Assembly (NCBI GenBank): GCA_030641945.1
Contig: DAOWLL010000048.1
Span: forward strand, 1-8,512
DNA: 8,512 bases
Direction of reading: 5' to 3'
Source: Gammaproteobacteria bacterium
Lineage (GTDB): Bacteria; Pseudomonadota; Gammaproteobacteria; SZUA-229
Position numbers and translations under genes: made by a program. Positions within the stretch are counted from its first letter, which is position 1. Each line of letters starts with the position of its first letter. The notes under the pieces are model-generated. The model ran no database searches, was not told where the DNA came from, and was given only the letters and a program-made list of their open reading frames with translations. This document shows, one piece after another, positions 1 to 6,385 of the stretch.

Positions 1-102
1 TCTGTGGACATATGTCCTATTCCTTCCTGGCATCTATAACATGAATCCGACAGTTGTGTTCTTTGTGACTCTGTGGCAATCATTTGAATTTTTACCCACT
101 TG
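1..102 (+). repeat. Left flanking dispersed repeat (arm of a long-range inverted repeat)
   Basis: The core at 69-102 starts CTCTGTGGCAATCATTTGAA and ends TTACCCACTTG. Its reverse complement recurs at 8362-8395 with 32 of 34 bases identical; the two mismatches are at 89 and 91. Outside the core, 57-68 is rich in TGTG (GTGTTCTTTGTGA), resembling the CTCTGTG units on the right side. TCTGTGGA at 1-8 matches the edge of the right-hand 10-bp repeats, so the arm probably continues beyond the window. A 12-bp palindrome, GGACATATGTCC, lies at 6-17. No gene is visible in 1-136. This looks like a dispersed intergenic repeat; no transposase accompanies it. Confidence 0.75.
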
Positions 103-120
103 ATACCCTATAATTATAAT
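84..120 (+). promoter_or_regulatory. Probable sigma70-type promoter for the zwf operon
   Basis: Two perfect TATAAT hexamers lie back to back at 109-114 and 115-120. Possible -35 elements are TTGAAT at 84-89 (19-bp spacer to the first) and TTTACC at 91-96 (18-bp spacer to the second). Both -35 candidates lie inside the flanking repeat, so the repeat may supply half of the promoter. It sits directly upstream of the gnd remnant and zwf, with no other gene between. The -10 boxes are convincing; the -35 assignment is weak. Confidence 0.5.
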
Positions 121-136
121 AATCAGGATCTCAGCT

Positions 137-241
137 ATGAAGCTTGCCATGACAGTTTCGGGGAAAGTGGGTGCCAATATGATCTGGCGCCTGATCAAGA
201 GCAGATATCCTGTTAAACCAGCAGATAATAATAAGGGCTGA
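137..241 (+). pseudogene. Truncated N-terminal remnant of 6-phosphogluconate dehydrogenase (gnd)
   Basis: An ATG at 137 opens a 34-codon frame ending in TGA at 239-241. It begins MKLAMTVSGKVGANM and continues IWRLIKS, then YPVKPADNNKG. From knowledge of the family, Gnd proteins start much like MKLAMIGLGKMGANMVRRL, the NADP-binding beta-alpha-beta unit, so the likeness runs over most of the peptide. The first glycine of the GxGxxG motif is lost (VSGKVG), and the remaining several hundred residues, including all catalytic residues, are absent. A possible ribosome site (AGGATC, 126-131 region) precedes it. It ends 14 bp before zwf, a common neighbour of gnd. I infer a decayed gnd after an internal deletion. 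It might still be translated as a leader peptide, and chance likeness over so short a stretch cannot be fully excluded. Confidence 0.6.
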
Positions 242-247
242 AAGGAG
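242..247 (+). promoter_or_regulatory. Ribosome binding site of zwf
   Basis: AAGGAG lies 8 bases before the ATG at 256 and overlaps the last base region of the gnd remnant's stop. It is the strongest Shine-Dalgarno match in the operon and fixes the zwf start. Confidence 0.8.
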
Positions 248-255
248 CATACTGG

Positions 256-1743
256 ATGGTTACAACCGAGCAGAATATCGAAACTGCAGATCCAACCAAC
301 ATTGTCATCTTTGGTGCTGCCGGTGACTTGACCAAGCGCAAGTTAATACCGGCATTGGTGCGCATGATCAAGAGCGGTCTGGTTCATAGCGACAGCCGTA
401 TTATCGGCGTGGTTAACAACCGAACGGATGAAGTCTGGTTTAAGCTGATTCGTGACAGTCTGAGCGAGTTCTCGCCCGAAATTGTGATGGATGACAACAA
501 CTGGGCCGTATTTTCCTCCAGGATGAAAATGGTTCCCGGTGACCTGGCTAAAGAGGACACCTATGTTCGTCTTGCAGAATCGCTGGAAACACTCGGCGGC
601 AGGAAGAATGCGATGTTTTACTGTGCAGTCCCGCCTGAATGGTATGGCAAGGTCGCAAGTGGACTGGAAAGTTCGGGCCTGGTCAGCGAAGACGAGGGTT
701 ACCGGCGCCTGGTTATTGAAAAACCTTTTGGCATGAACCTTGAGACGGCACGCGCACTCAATAATGAGCTGCAAGCCGTTTTCGACGAAAAACAGATCTA
801 TCGTATCGACCACTACCTTGGCAAGGAAAGTGTGCAGAATCTGCTGGTTTACCGTTTCGCCAACAGCATCATGGAGCCGTTGTGGAACCGTAACTATATC
901 GATCATATCCAGATATCGGTCGCTGAAACCCTGGGCATAGAATACCGCGCCAAATACTATGAACATTCCGGCGCGCTCAGGGACATGATTCAGAGTCATT
1001 TGATGCAGGTTTTGACGCTGGTAGCGATGGAGCCGCCGGTTGAATTTACAGCTGATGCGGTACGTGATGAAAAAATGAAAGTATTGCGCGCTGTGCGCCG
1101 CTTCGATCCGGAACAGGTAAAGCATCAGACAGTCGCAGCGCAATATGCTTCAGGCGCCATCGATGAAGAGCAGGTGCCAGCCTATGTTGCTGAAGAAGGT
1201 GTATCGCCGGAATCGGCAACAGAAACCTTTGCAGCCGTGCGTTTTTATATCGACAGCTGGCGCTGGCAGGGCGTGCCTTTTATTCTGTGGACCGGAAAAC
1301 GATTACCGAAAAAAGTATCAGAAGTCATGATCCGCTTTCGCAAACCGCCCTTTAACCTGTTTGACAGTCATGCCTCGATACCGGCGCCCAATGCGCTGGT
1401 GTTTCGCCTGCAGCCTGAGGGCGGTGTGGTGTTGCGGCTGAACGCAAAGAAAACGGGATTGACCACGGATAATGAAGAAATGGTCATGCGCGCACCCTAC
1501 GCGAATGATGCCTCCGAGGTGGCGGATGCCTACGAAGTGCTGATGCATGATGTGCTCACCGGTGACGGTACCTTGTTCTCCCGTTCGGATGAAGTGGAGG
1601 AATCCTGGGATATCGTCGAGCCTATACTTGAAGCATGGAAGGACCGGTTTTCAATCGAACGCTACCGCGCGGGCACCTGGGATATTGAGGCGATGGATGA
1701 GTTATCAGCAGATTGTGCCTGCGGCTGGCACAAGCCTAGCTGA
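256..1743 (+). CDS. zwf: Glucose-6-phosphate 1-dehydrogenase
   Basis: Cytosolic enzyme that oxidises glucose-6-phosphate to 6-phosphogluconolactone, the entry to the oxidative pentose-phosphate pathway. The 495 residues are full length for the family. Visible motifs: Rossmann loop GAAGDLTKRKL (20-30), EKPFG (155-159), substrate and catalytic motif RIDHYLGKE (183-191, with D185 and H186), and the catalytic base H248 in DMIQSHL, equivalent to H240 of the Leuconostoc enzyme. Oddities: the position that holds the NADP 2'-phosphate-binding Arg in Leuconostoc (GTARQ) reads GVVNN here (N54), with an Arg two residues later, so coenzyme preference is open. The usual QNH reads QSH. First gene of a gapless operon; its TGA overlaps the pgl start by one base (TGATG). 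Confidence 0.97.
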   Translation: MVTTEQNIETADPTNIVIFGAAGDLTKRKLIPALVRMIKSGLVHSDSRIIGVVNNRTDEVWFKLIRDSLSEFSPEIVMDDNNWAVFSSRMKMVPGDLAKEDTYVRLAESLETLGGRKNAMFYCAVPPEWYGKVASGLESSGLVSEDEGYRRLVIEKPFGMNLETARALNNELQAVFDEKQIYRIDHYLGKESVQNLLVYRFANSIMEPLWNRNYIDHIQISVAETLGIEYRAKYYEHSGALRDMIQSHLMQVLTLVAMEPPVEFTADAVRDEKMKVLRAVRRFDPEQVKHQTVAAQYASGAIDEEQVPAYVAEEGVSPESATETFAAVRFYIDSWRWQGVPFILWTGKRLPKKVSEVMIRFRKPPFNLFDSHASIPAPNALVFRLQPEGGVVLRLNAKKTGLTTDNEEMVMRAPYANDASEVADAYEVLMHDVLTGDGTLFSRSDEVEESWDIVEPILEAWKDRFSIERYRAGTWDIEAMDELSADCACGWHKPS

Positions 1744-2429
1744 TGGAGGATGATTTCAGGATATTCCCTGATACTGAGGCCGTGGCGCAGGCAGCTGCCG
1801 ACTTTCTATACGATCAAATCAGCGCCTGTGTTAATGAAAAGGGTAGCTGCCATGTCGCACTCCCGGGCGGCAGCACGCCGGCGCGATGCCTCGAGCTGCT
1901 GTCAGGCAAGGACCTGCCATGGAGCAGCATACACTGGTATCTGGGTGATGAGCGCTGTTATCCAATCGCTCATGCAGAACGTAATGACAGCATGATTGAG
2001 CAGCAGTTATGGTCAAGAATTGAAGCACCTGCTGAAAACCGGCACCCGATACCGGCAGAGCTAGGCCCGGAGCTGGCTGCAGAAAAATATTCCGCGTTAA
2101 TCAATCAAATTGACTGTCTTGACATCGTTGTTCTCGGTATGGGCGAAGATGGCCATACCGCCAGCCTGTTTCCTGATAATCCGGCGAATGAAAACGACCA
2201 TGCTGTTGTGCCGGTGTTTGATGCACCCAAGCCGCCGGCGCAAAGAGTTTCACTGGGCCTGACGACGATACAATCAGCCGTTCAGCGTATTGTGCTGGTG
2301 TCGGGCAGCGGTAAGCGCGAAGCTTTGGCACGGCTAAAACAGGGTATACAACTTCCAATCGCTCGCATCGGACCATCCACCTGGTTCGTTGATGAGGCAG
2401 CTGCTTACAATAATAAAATGGGAGATTAG
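1743..2429 (+). CDS. pgl: 6-phosphogluconolactonase (DevB/SugarP-isomerase type)
   Basis: Hydrolyses 6-phosphogluconolactone, the Zwf product, to 6-phosphogluconate in the cytosol. The 228 residues are typical of DevB-type lactonases. Motifs: LPGGSTP (40-46, phosphate loop), WYLGDER (65-71), N81 in the AERND stretch that replaces the commoner SN, and DIVVLGMGEDGHTASLFP (127-144), which contains the presumed catalytic H138. The start overlaps the zwf stop (TGATG), and I see no Shine-Dalgarno upstream; the GGAGG nearby lies inside the gene after the start. Translation therefore probably depends on ribosomes finishing zwf. The gene ends directly against the sps start. No alternative in-frame start fits the family N-terminus better. 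Confidence 0.95.
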   Translation: MEDDFRIFPDTEAVAQAAADFLYDQISACVNEKGSCHVALPGGSTPARCLELLSGKDLPWSSIHWYLGDERCYPIAHAERNDSMIEQQLWSRIEAPAENRHPIPAELGPELAAEKYSALINQIDCLDIVVLGMGEDGHTASLFPDNPANENDHAVVPVFDAPKPPAQRVSLGLTTIQSAVQRIVLVSGSGKREALARLKQGIQLPIARIGPSTWFVDEAAAYNNKMGD

Positions 2430-4577
2430 ATGACTCACGAAGACGGTAAACTCAATATTCTGCTGATCAGCATCCATGGGCTCATCCGCGGGCAGGACCT
2501 GGAGCTGGGCAGGGATGCCGATACCGGTGGCCAGACAAAATACGTGGTTGAGCTGTTGCGTGCGCTGGGAGAGAGGCCGGAGGTCGGGCAGGCGGATTTG
2601 TTAACCCGGCGTATTGTTGATCCAAATGTAAGCGAGGATTACGCTGAGCCATCAGAACGTCTATCAGACAACCTCAGGATCATACGCATTGATTGCGGTG
2701 AGGCGGGTTATCTGCCTAAAGAGGCATTGTGGGACTCGCTCGATAATTTTGCAGACAATGCGCTGGATTTCCTTAACAGCCAAAATCGGCTGCCTGACAT
2801 TATCCATAGCCATTACGCTGATGCGGGTTATGTCGGCACCCGGCTTTCACACCAGCTCAATATACCGCTGGTTCACACCGGCCACTCGCTGGGACGCACT
2901 AAACGTAAACGCCTGCTTGCCAGTGGTGTGAAGCGTGATGTCATCGAACAGCGTTACAATATTTCACGACGGATCGATGCAGAAGAAGAAATACTGGGCG
3001 TGGCAGAACGGGTAATAACGAGCACCAACCAGGAGATTATCGAACAGTACGGAATGTACGATTATTACCAGCCGGAAAAAATGAGGGTGGTGCCGCCGGG
3101 AACTGATCTTGAAACATTTTATCCGCCTGAAGGCAACGAACGTGACAGCGCTATCTATCGCGACATTACCCGTTTTCTGCAGGAACCTGACAAGCCGATC
3201 ATACTCGCCCTGTCGCGTCCTGATCAAAGAAAGAACATTAATACACTGGTTGAAGCCTATGGCGAGTCAGAAGAACTCAAACAGTTAGCCAACCTTGTCA
3301 TCATTGCCGGCAACCGTGACGAAATTCGAGATATGGACAGCGGTGCCCAGGAAGTGCTCGCAGAAATATTTCTCACCATCGATTCATACGATCTCTACGG
3401 TAAAGTTGCCTACCCGAAGCATCATCACCCCGATGATGTGCCCGTGATTTATCGTTTGGCTGCGGTATCCACTGGCGCCTTTGTCAATCCGGCATTGACC
3501 GAACCATTTGGCCTGACACTTATCGAAGCGGCAGCGACAGGATTACCGATCGTGGCAACCGAAGATGGTGGTCCAACAGATATTATCAATAACTGCCATA
3601 ACGGCTACCTGATCGATCCGCTGGATAAAAAGGCAATGGCAGATACCTTGCTGAAAGTGCTTGATGACAAGGATAACTGGAAAAGTCTGGCCCACAATGG
3701 CATCAAGGGTGTACGTGAACATTATTCATGGCATGCGCATGCAGAAAAATACATTAAAACCATACAGCCGGTTGTAGACAAAAGCGAACCGCTTACCAGG
3801 ATGGAAATTAAACGTCGTCCAATGCTCTACCATGATCGTGCACTTTTTACCGACCTGGACCAGAACCTGCTGGGTAATCCAGACTCATTGAAAGAGTTTG
3901 TGCGTGTCATCCAGGAAAATAGAAGATGTACAACTTTTGGTATTGCCACGGGCCGTCGACTCGATTCCGCATTAAAGATGCTGAGGAAATACCATATACC
4001 CTTGCCCGATGTTTTGATTACCAGCCTTGGAACAGAGATTTATTACGTGCCAAATCTGACCCGGGATTCGGCATGGTCATATCATATTGATCACATGTGG
4101 AGTCGAAGGTCGGTTTTGAGAGTACTCAATGAACTGCCAGGGCTCAAGCTGCAGCCAAAACTGGAGCAAAGCAAATACAAGATCAGTTATTTCTATGACC
4201 CGTCGATAGCGCCTGATGTCAATGAAATTGTTAATCTACTGCACCAGTATGATCAGTCTGTTAACGTGGTTCTGGCTTTCGGCCAGTATCTCGACGTGGT
4301 GCCTGCGAGGGCATCAAAAGGCTTTGCGTTGCGCTGGTTTGCAGAAATGTGGGGCATTCCGCTGGAACATATACTCGCTGCCGGTGGTTCGGGTGCTGAT
4401 GAGGATATGATGCGAGGCAATACCAAATCGGTTGTTGTTGCCAATCGTCATCACGAGGAACTGTCTGAGCTCACTGACATCGAAAGTATTTACTACGCCG
4501 ACAAGCCATTTGCGGCAGGCATTTTGCAGGCTATTGAACATTACGACTTCTTCCAGGATTGCAAGGTGGCTGTTTAG
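2430..4577 (+). CDS. sps: Sucrose-phosphate synthase (GT4 plus C-terminal SPP-like HAD domain)
   Basis: Transfers glucose from UDP-glucose to fructose-6-phosphate, giving sucrose-6-phosphate. The 715 residues show a GT-B/GT4 synthase (about 8-450): IHGLIRGQDLELGRDADTGG with the sugar-nucleotide glycine loop (G33-G34), HTGHSLGRTKR (149-159, H152), LSRPDQRKN (261-269, R263 and K268), AYPKHHH (327-333), and the E-x7-E pair in LTEPFGLTLIEAAATG (E358, E366). A HAD domain (about 465-715) resembles the next gene. It keeps DLD (D475, D477), TGR (507-509) and K630, but the metal motif GDSGND has become GGSGAD (652-657), so phosphatase activity is doubtful. This is the two-domain form known in cyanobacteria and proteobacteria. 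The ATG abuts the pgl stop (TAGATG), with GGGAG at 2420-2424 as ribosome site. Confidence 0.96.
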   Translation: MTHEDGKLNILLISIHGLIRGQDLELGRDADTGGQTKYVVELLRALGERPEVGQADLLTRRIVDPNVSEDYAEPSERLSDNLRIIRIDCGEAGYLPKEALWDSLDNFADNALDFLNSQNRLPDIIHSHYADAGYVGTRLSHQLNIPLVHTGHSLGRTKRKRLLASGVKRDVIEQRYNISRRIDAEEEILGVAERVITSTNQEIIEQYGMYDYYQPEKMRVVPPGTDLETFYPPEGNERDSAIYRDITRFLQEPDKPIILALSRPDQRKNINTLVEAYGESEELKQLANLVIIAGNRDEIRDMDSGAQEVLAEIFLTIDSYDLYGKVAYPKHHHPDDVPVIYRLAAVSTGAFVNPALTEPFGLTLIEAAATGLPIVATEDGGPTDIINNCHNGYLIDPLDKKAMADTLLKVLDDKDNWKSLAHNGIKGVREHYSWHAHAEKYIKTIQPVVDKSEPLTRMEIKRRPMLYHDRALFTDLDQNLLGNPDSLKEFVRVIQENRRCTTFGIATGRRLDSALKMLRKYHIPLPDVLITSLGTEIYYVPNLTRDSAWSYHIDHMWSRRSVLRVLNELPGLKLQPKLEQSKYKISYFYDPSIAPDVNEIVNLLHQYDQSVNVVLAFGQYLDVVPARASKGFALRWFAEMWGIPLEHILAAGGSGADEDMMRGNTKSVVVANRHHEELSELTDIESIYYADKPFAAGILQAIEHYDFFQDCKVAV
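4563..4569 (+). promoter_or_regulatory. Ribosome binding site deciding the spp start
   Basis: AAGGTGG lies 7 bases before GTG at 4577. It lies downstream of the alternative TTG at 4559, which it therefore cannot serve. It supports the GTG start that overlaps the sps stop (TAGTG). Confidence 0.65.
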
Positions 4578-5425
4578 TGTCGATCAGGCTGCTGTTATGT
4601 ACTGATCTGGATAGAACACTGCTGCCGAATGGCCCACAAACAGAATCATCCGTGGCGAGAACCCGGTTCGGGGAACTTGCGGCGCAAGCTGGCGTTACCC
4701 TCGTTTATGTTACGGGTCGAGACCGAAGACTTGTCGAGGATGCGATAAGCGAATATCAGTTGCCACTACCGGATTATGTCATTGCCGATGTCGGTTCCAC
4801 GATTTACCAGGTAAAGCAGCAGAACTGGAGCCACTGGAACAAGTGGCAGGACGAAATTTCAGCTGACTGGGCGGGTAAGTCTCACGATGAACTCCATGCA
4901 TTGTTCAGTGAAATACCATTATTGAAATTACAGCAAGCGTGCAAACAAAACAGCTACAAGCTCAGCTATTACGTAGCGCTTGACGTTGATCACAAGCACC
5001 TGTTGTCCCGCATGCATTCAGTTCTTGTTAGTCAGCAGATCAGGGCAAATTTGATATGGAGTATTGATGAGCCTGGGGCTACAGGCCTGCTTGATGTGTT
5101 GCCTGCCAGTGCCAGCAAGCGGCATGCGATAGAATTTCTGATGAAACAACTTGGTTTTGATCTTGCTAACACAATATTTGCCGGCGACAGTGGTAATGAC
5201 CTCGAGGTACTAAGCAGCCCAATCCGGTCTGTTCTGGTGGCTAATGCCAGCAGCGAGGTGCGCGATGAGGCAAAACAGATGGCATTGAACATGGGGCAGG
5301 TTGAGGCTTTATATTGCGCACAAGGCGATTTTCTCGGTATGAATGGCAACTACAGCGCCGGCATACTCGAAGGTGTTGCGCACTTTATGCCTGAAACAAA
5401 AGAAATTATAGGAAACTCAACATGA
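4577..5425 (+). CDS. spp: Sucrose-6-phosphate phosphatase (HAD superfamily)
   Basis: Removes the phosphate from sucrose-6-phosphate, pulling synthesis to free sucrose. Read from GTG at 4577 it has 282 residues starting MSIRLLLCTDLDRTLLPNG, which matches how the family begins. A TTG at 4559 would add six residues (MQGGCL) inside sps and lacks a ribosome site. All HAD motifs are intact: nucleophile D10 and acid/base D12 in DLDRT, VTGR (45-48), K181 in SASKR, and GDSGND (203-208) with D204 and D208 for Mg2+. The cap region (about 80-165) contains KLQQ and YKLSYY, shared with the HAD domain of sps, so the two are paralogous. Somewhat longer than the roughly 245-residue cyanobacterial enzyme. Its TGA overlaps the fruK ATG by four bases (ATGA). 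Other HAD sugar phosphatases are possible by motif, but the neighbours make Spp by far the best call. Confidence 0.92.
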   Translation: MSIRLLLCTDLDRTLLPNGPQTESSVARTRFGELAAQAGVTLVYVTGRDRRLVEDAISEYQLPLPDYVIADVGSTIYQVKQQNWSHWNKWQDEISADWAGKSHDELHALFSEIPLLKLQQACKQNSYKLSYYVALDVDHKHLLSRMHSVLVSQQIRANLIWSIDEPGATGLLDVLPASASKRHAIEFLMKQLGFDLANTIFAGDSGNDLEVLSSPIRSVLVANASSEVRDEAKQMALNMGQVEALYCAQGDFLGMNGNYSAGILEGVAHFMPETKEIIGNST

Positions 5426-6315
5426 CTGATGACACTGATGCCGTTGCCGTGATATTCGGCGAGGTTCTGTTCGACTGTTTTCCCGACGGAAATTCAGTAC
5501 TGGGCGGAGCGCCATTTAATGTCGCCTGGCATTTACAGGCTTTTGGTTTGTCCCCAATCGTGATCTCAAGCATTGGTGATGATGAGCTGGGAAAGAAAGT
5601 AAAGTCCGCAATGCTCGACTGGAACATGAGCACCACGGGTTTGCAGCTTGACCCGTTGCATCCGACAGGCAGCGTGGATATTGAGTTCAATAATGGAGAA
5701 CCGCAATACACGATTGTTGAACATCGTGCCTACGATTATATTGATGCTCAGTTGCTCCCGTCGTTGCCTCAAATCAGGCTGCTTTATCATGGCTCGCTGG
5801 CGCTGCGCAATCAGGCCTCCCGCCAGGCCCTGTCAAAGCTGAAACAGCATCACAGCGATACGGTATTTATGGATGTAAACCTGCGTGATCCGTGGTGGCA
5901 GAAGAAGTTCGTGCTGGAACTGGCTGATGATGCCGACTGGGTCAAGCTGAACGAGGATGAGTTGACACAGCTTGGAAGTGGAGCAGGGGATTATGAAGCG
6001 CAGGCGCGTGATTTTCTCAAGGCACACAATTTGAAAGGCCTGGTTGTTACGTTGGGTGCCAGCGGTGCGATCGCGATAACCGACGATGGCGGCCATGCCG
6101 AAGTCGCACCCGCGCAGACGCTGGACGTCGTTGATACGGTGGGTGCCGGTGACGCCTTCACCTCGGTGCTGATACTCGGCATTACACACCAATGGCCACT
6201 CGAACAGACCATGCAACGAGCGCAGCAATTCGCCTCACTGATGGTAGCGCAGCAGGGCGCTACAGTTCACGACCAGGGTTTTTACCAGACCATGATTGCT
6301 GACTGGCGTTTGTGA
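5422..6315 (+). CDS. fruK: Fructokinase, PfkB family
   Basis: Probable ATP-dependent kinase converting fructose to fructose-6-phosphate, which salvages the fructose released by the amylosucrase. The 297 residues fit PfkB/ribokinase sugar kinases. Motifs: LGGAPFNVAW (27-36, sugar-binding glycines and N33), DVNLRDPWW (151-159), KLNEDE (175-180), VVTLGASGA (208-216), and the C-terminal signature DTVGAGDAFTS (238-248) with the anion-hole glycines and the catalytic base D244. A ribosome site AGGA (5410-5413) lies 8 bases upstream inside spp, and the start overlaps the spp stop (ATGA). Substrate is assigned from context and the GGAPFNVA style of fructokinases; other PfkB sugars cannot be excluded from sequence. 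The symbol follows usage in methanotroph sucrose clusters, where it means fructokinase, not 1-phosphofructokinase. Confidence 0.9.
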   Translation: MTDDTDAVAVIFGEVLFDCFPDGNSVLGGAPFNVAWHLQAFGLSPIVISSIGDDELGKKVKSAMLDWNMSTTGLQLDPLHPTGSVDIEFNNGEPQYTIVEHRAYDYIDAQLLPSLPQIRLLYHGSLALRNQASRQALSKLKQHHSDTVFMDVNLRDPWWQKKFVLELADDADWVKLNEDELTQLGSGAGDYEAQARDFLKAHNLKGLVVTLGASGAIAITDDGGHAEVAPAQTLDVVDTVGAGDAFTSVLILGITHQWPLEQTMQRAQQFASLMVAQQGATVHDQGFYQTMIADWRL

Positions 6316-6385
6316 GTTCGAACATGGCTGCCACAGCTATAGATGCAGTGAATATTAAACGTTTAAACGACTGAATATAAATCAT
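6316..6385 (+). promoter_or_regulatory. fruK-ams spacer with 12-bp palindrome, possible operator
   Basis: This is the only real gap in the cluster. TTAAACGTTTAA at 6355-6366 is a perfect palindrome with the AAACGTTT core and central CG seen in many LacI-family operators. A second palindrome, GTTCGAAC, directly follows the fruK stop (6316-6323). I see no convincing -35/-10 pair, no T-rich terminator and no Shine-Dalgarno before the ams ATG. A 16-codon ORF at 6324-6374 has no ribosome site and is not called. The palindrome centre is about 25 bp before ams, consistent with separate control of ams, but no regulator gene is in the window. Confidence 0.4.

Noticed and set aside
64..82. CRP-like site beginning TGTGA
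   Set aside because: The second half-site (TCACA) is missing, and the TGTGA belongs to the repeat.
343..1143. Long minus-strand ORF (266 codons) opposite zwf
   Set aside because: It lies wholly inside zwf, whose family motifs are unambiguous. The antisense translation shows no recognisable domain and is a by-product of codon usage.
4559..4576. TTG at 4559 as the spp start
   Set aside because: It adds only MQGGCL inside sps, has no ribosome site ahead of it, and the AAGGTGG at 4563 is placed for GTG 4577, which gives a family-like N-terminus.
6310..6343. Promoter for ams (TTGTGA with TATAGA)
   Set aside because: The spacer would be 22 bp and both boxes are poor matches, so no promoter is called.
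6324..6374. 16-codon ORF between fruK and ams
   Set aside because: No ribosome site, no recognisable sequence, and it overlaps the palindrome.
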